Assembly (NCBI RefSeq): GCF_018622995.1
Contig: NZ_CP076022.1
Location: forward strand, 1,364,001-1,428,000
Direction: 5' to 3'
DNA: 64,000 nt
Source of the DNA: Arthrobacter jiangjiafuii
Lineage (GTDB): Bacteria > Actinomycetota > Actinomycetes > Actinomycetales > Micrococcaceae
In this document: one piece after another, positions 63,943 through 64,000 of the stretch
Layout: each line of letters starts with the position of its first letter
Numbering within the stretch: position 1 is the first letter of the stretch
Program-made: the position numbers and the translations under genes
The notes under the pieces: model-generated
The model's database searches: none
Seen by the model: the letters and a program-made list of their open reading frames with translations, nothing else
Told to the model about the DNA's origin: nothing

Positions 63943-64000
63943 TTCCTGTGGCAGGCGCCACGTTGAGGCGGTGGAGATGAGGCTCTTAAAATTGGAACCG

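Noticed and set aside
1-64000. CRISPR arrays, insertion sequences, prophage, toxin-antitoxin or defence genes
   Set aside because: No spaced direct repeats, transposases, integrases or defence domains were found; the gene content is conserved chromosomal housekeeping.

Overview
The window is core chromosome of a high-GC actinobacterium, most likely a Micrococcaceae member (Arthrobacter in the broad sense). Evidence seen in the sequence: mycothione reductase, Wag31/DivIVA with SepF and YggT, FtsZ without FtsA, the FtsR/Rv1828 regulator, an Rv2175c-type DNA-binding protein, a polyphosphate-type glucokinase, many GTG/TTG starts with TANNNT boxes 6-7 nt upstream (leaderless transcription), and a MurE whose diamino-acid motif is DDPH instead of DNPR, as expected for L-lysine peptidoglycan. 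Gene order repeatedly parallels Mycobacterium tuberculosis (Rv1828-Rv1830, Rv2145c-Rv2187 and Rv2221c-Rv2225 blocks).

Layout: 1-1.8 kb, two MerR-family regulators around a DUF151 protein. 1.9-9.8 kb, an orphan ParA ATPase, pyruvate carboxylase, mycothione reductase and a long-chain acyl-CoA ligase. 9.9-13.4 kb, a ROK sugar kinase, a two-TM protein, an alpha/beta hydrolase and a PlsC-type acyltransferase. 13.5-22.9 kb, class II DAHP synthase, the PASTA kinase PknL, a LysM lytic transglycosylase, the Rv2175c-type protein, a polyprenyl synthetase, a lipoprotein, DinB and a DUF3040 protein. 23.3-45.1 kb, the division and cell wall (dcw) cluster: mraZ-rsmH-ftsL-ftsI-murE-murF-mraY-murD-ftsW-murG-murC-ftsQ-ftsZ-pgeF-yggS-sepF-yggT-wag31-lspA-rluD. 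45.2-64 kb, dnaE, a DUF3533/YhgE membrane protein with a divergent TetR regulator, hisD, nrdR, ppgK, map, a 58-aa SPOR-like protein, a membrane protein, panB, glnA2-glnE, and an amino-acid ABC transporter whose binding protein and permease are fused.

How they work together: the central 22 kb makes the peptidoglycan precursors (MurC-F, MraY, MurG), builds the septum (FtsZ, SepF, FtsQ/L/I/W) and directs polar growth (Wag31). MraZ probably represses the cluster through three GTGGAG boxes with a 10-bp period. FtsR, at the left edge, is a candidate regulator of the ftsZ promoter in the same window. PknL, the transglycosylase and the Rv2175c-type protein form a neighbouring wall-signalling group. 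GlnE is the adenylyltransferase for glutamine synthetase.

No tRNA, rRNA, CRISPR array, insertion sequence, prophage or defence island was seen. I found no clearly new multi-gene system. The more interesting observations are regulatory: a second, inverted set of MraZ-like boxes, an inverted repeat before ftsZ, a thrice-repeated motif around the transglycosylase promoter, paired TetR operators, NrdR-like boxes before nrdR itself, and recurrent leaderless promoters.
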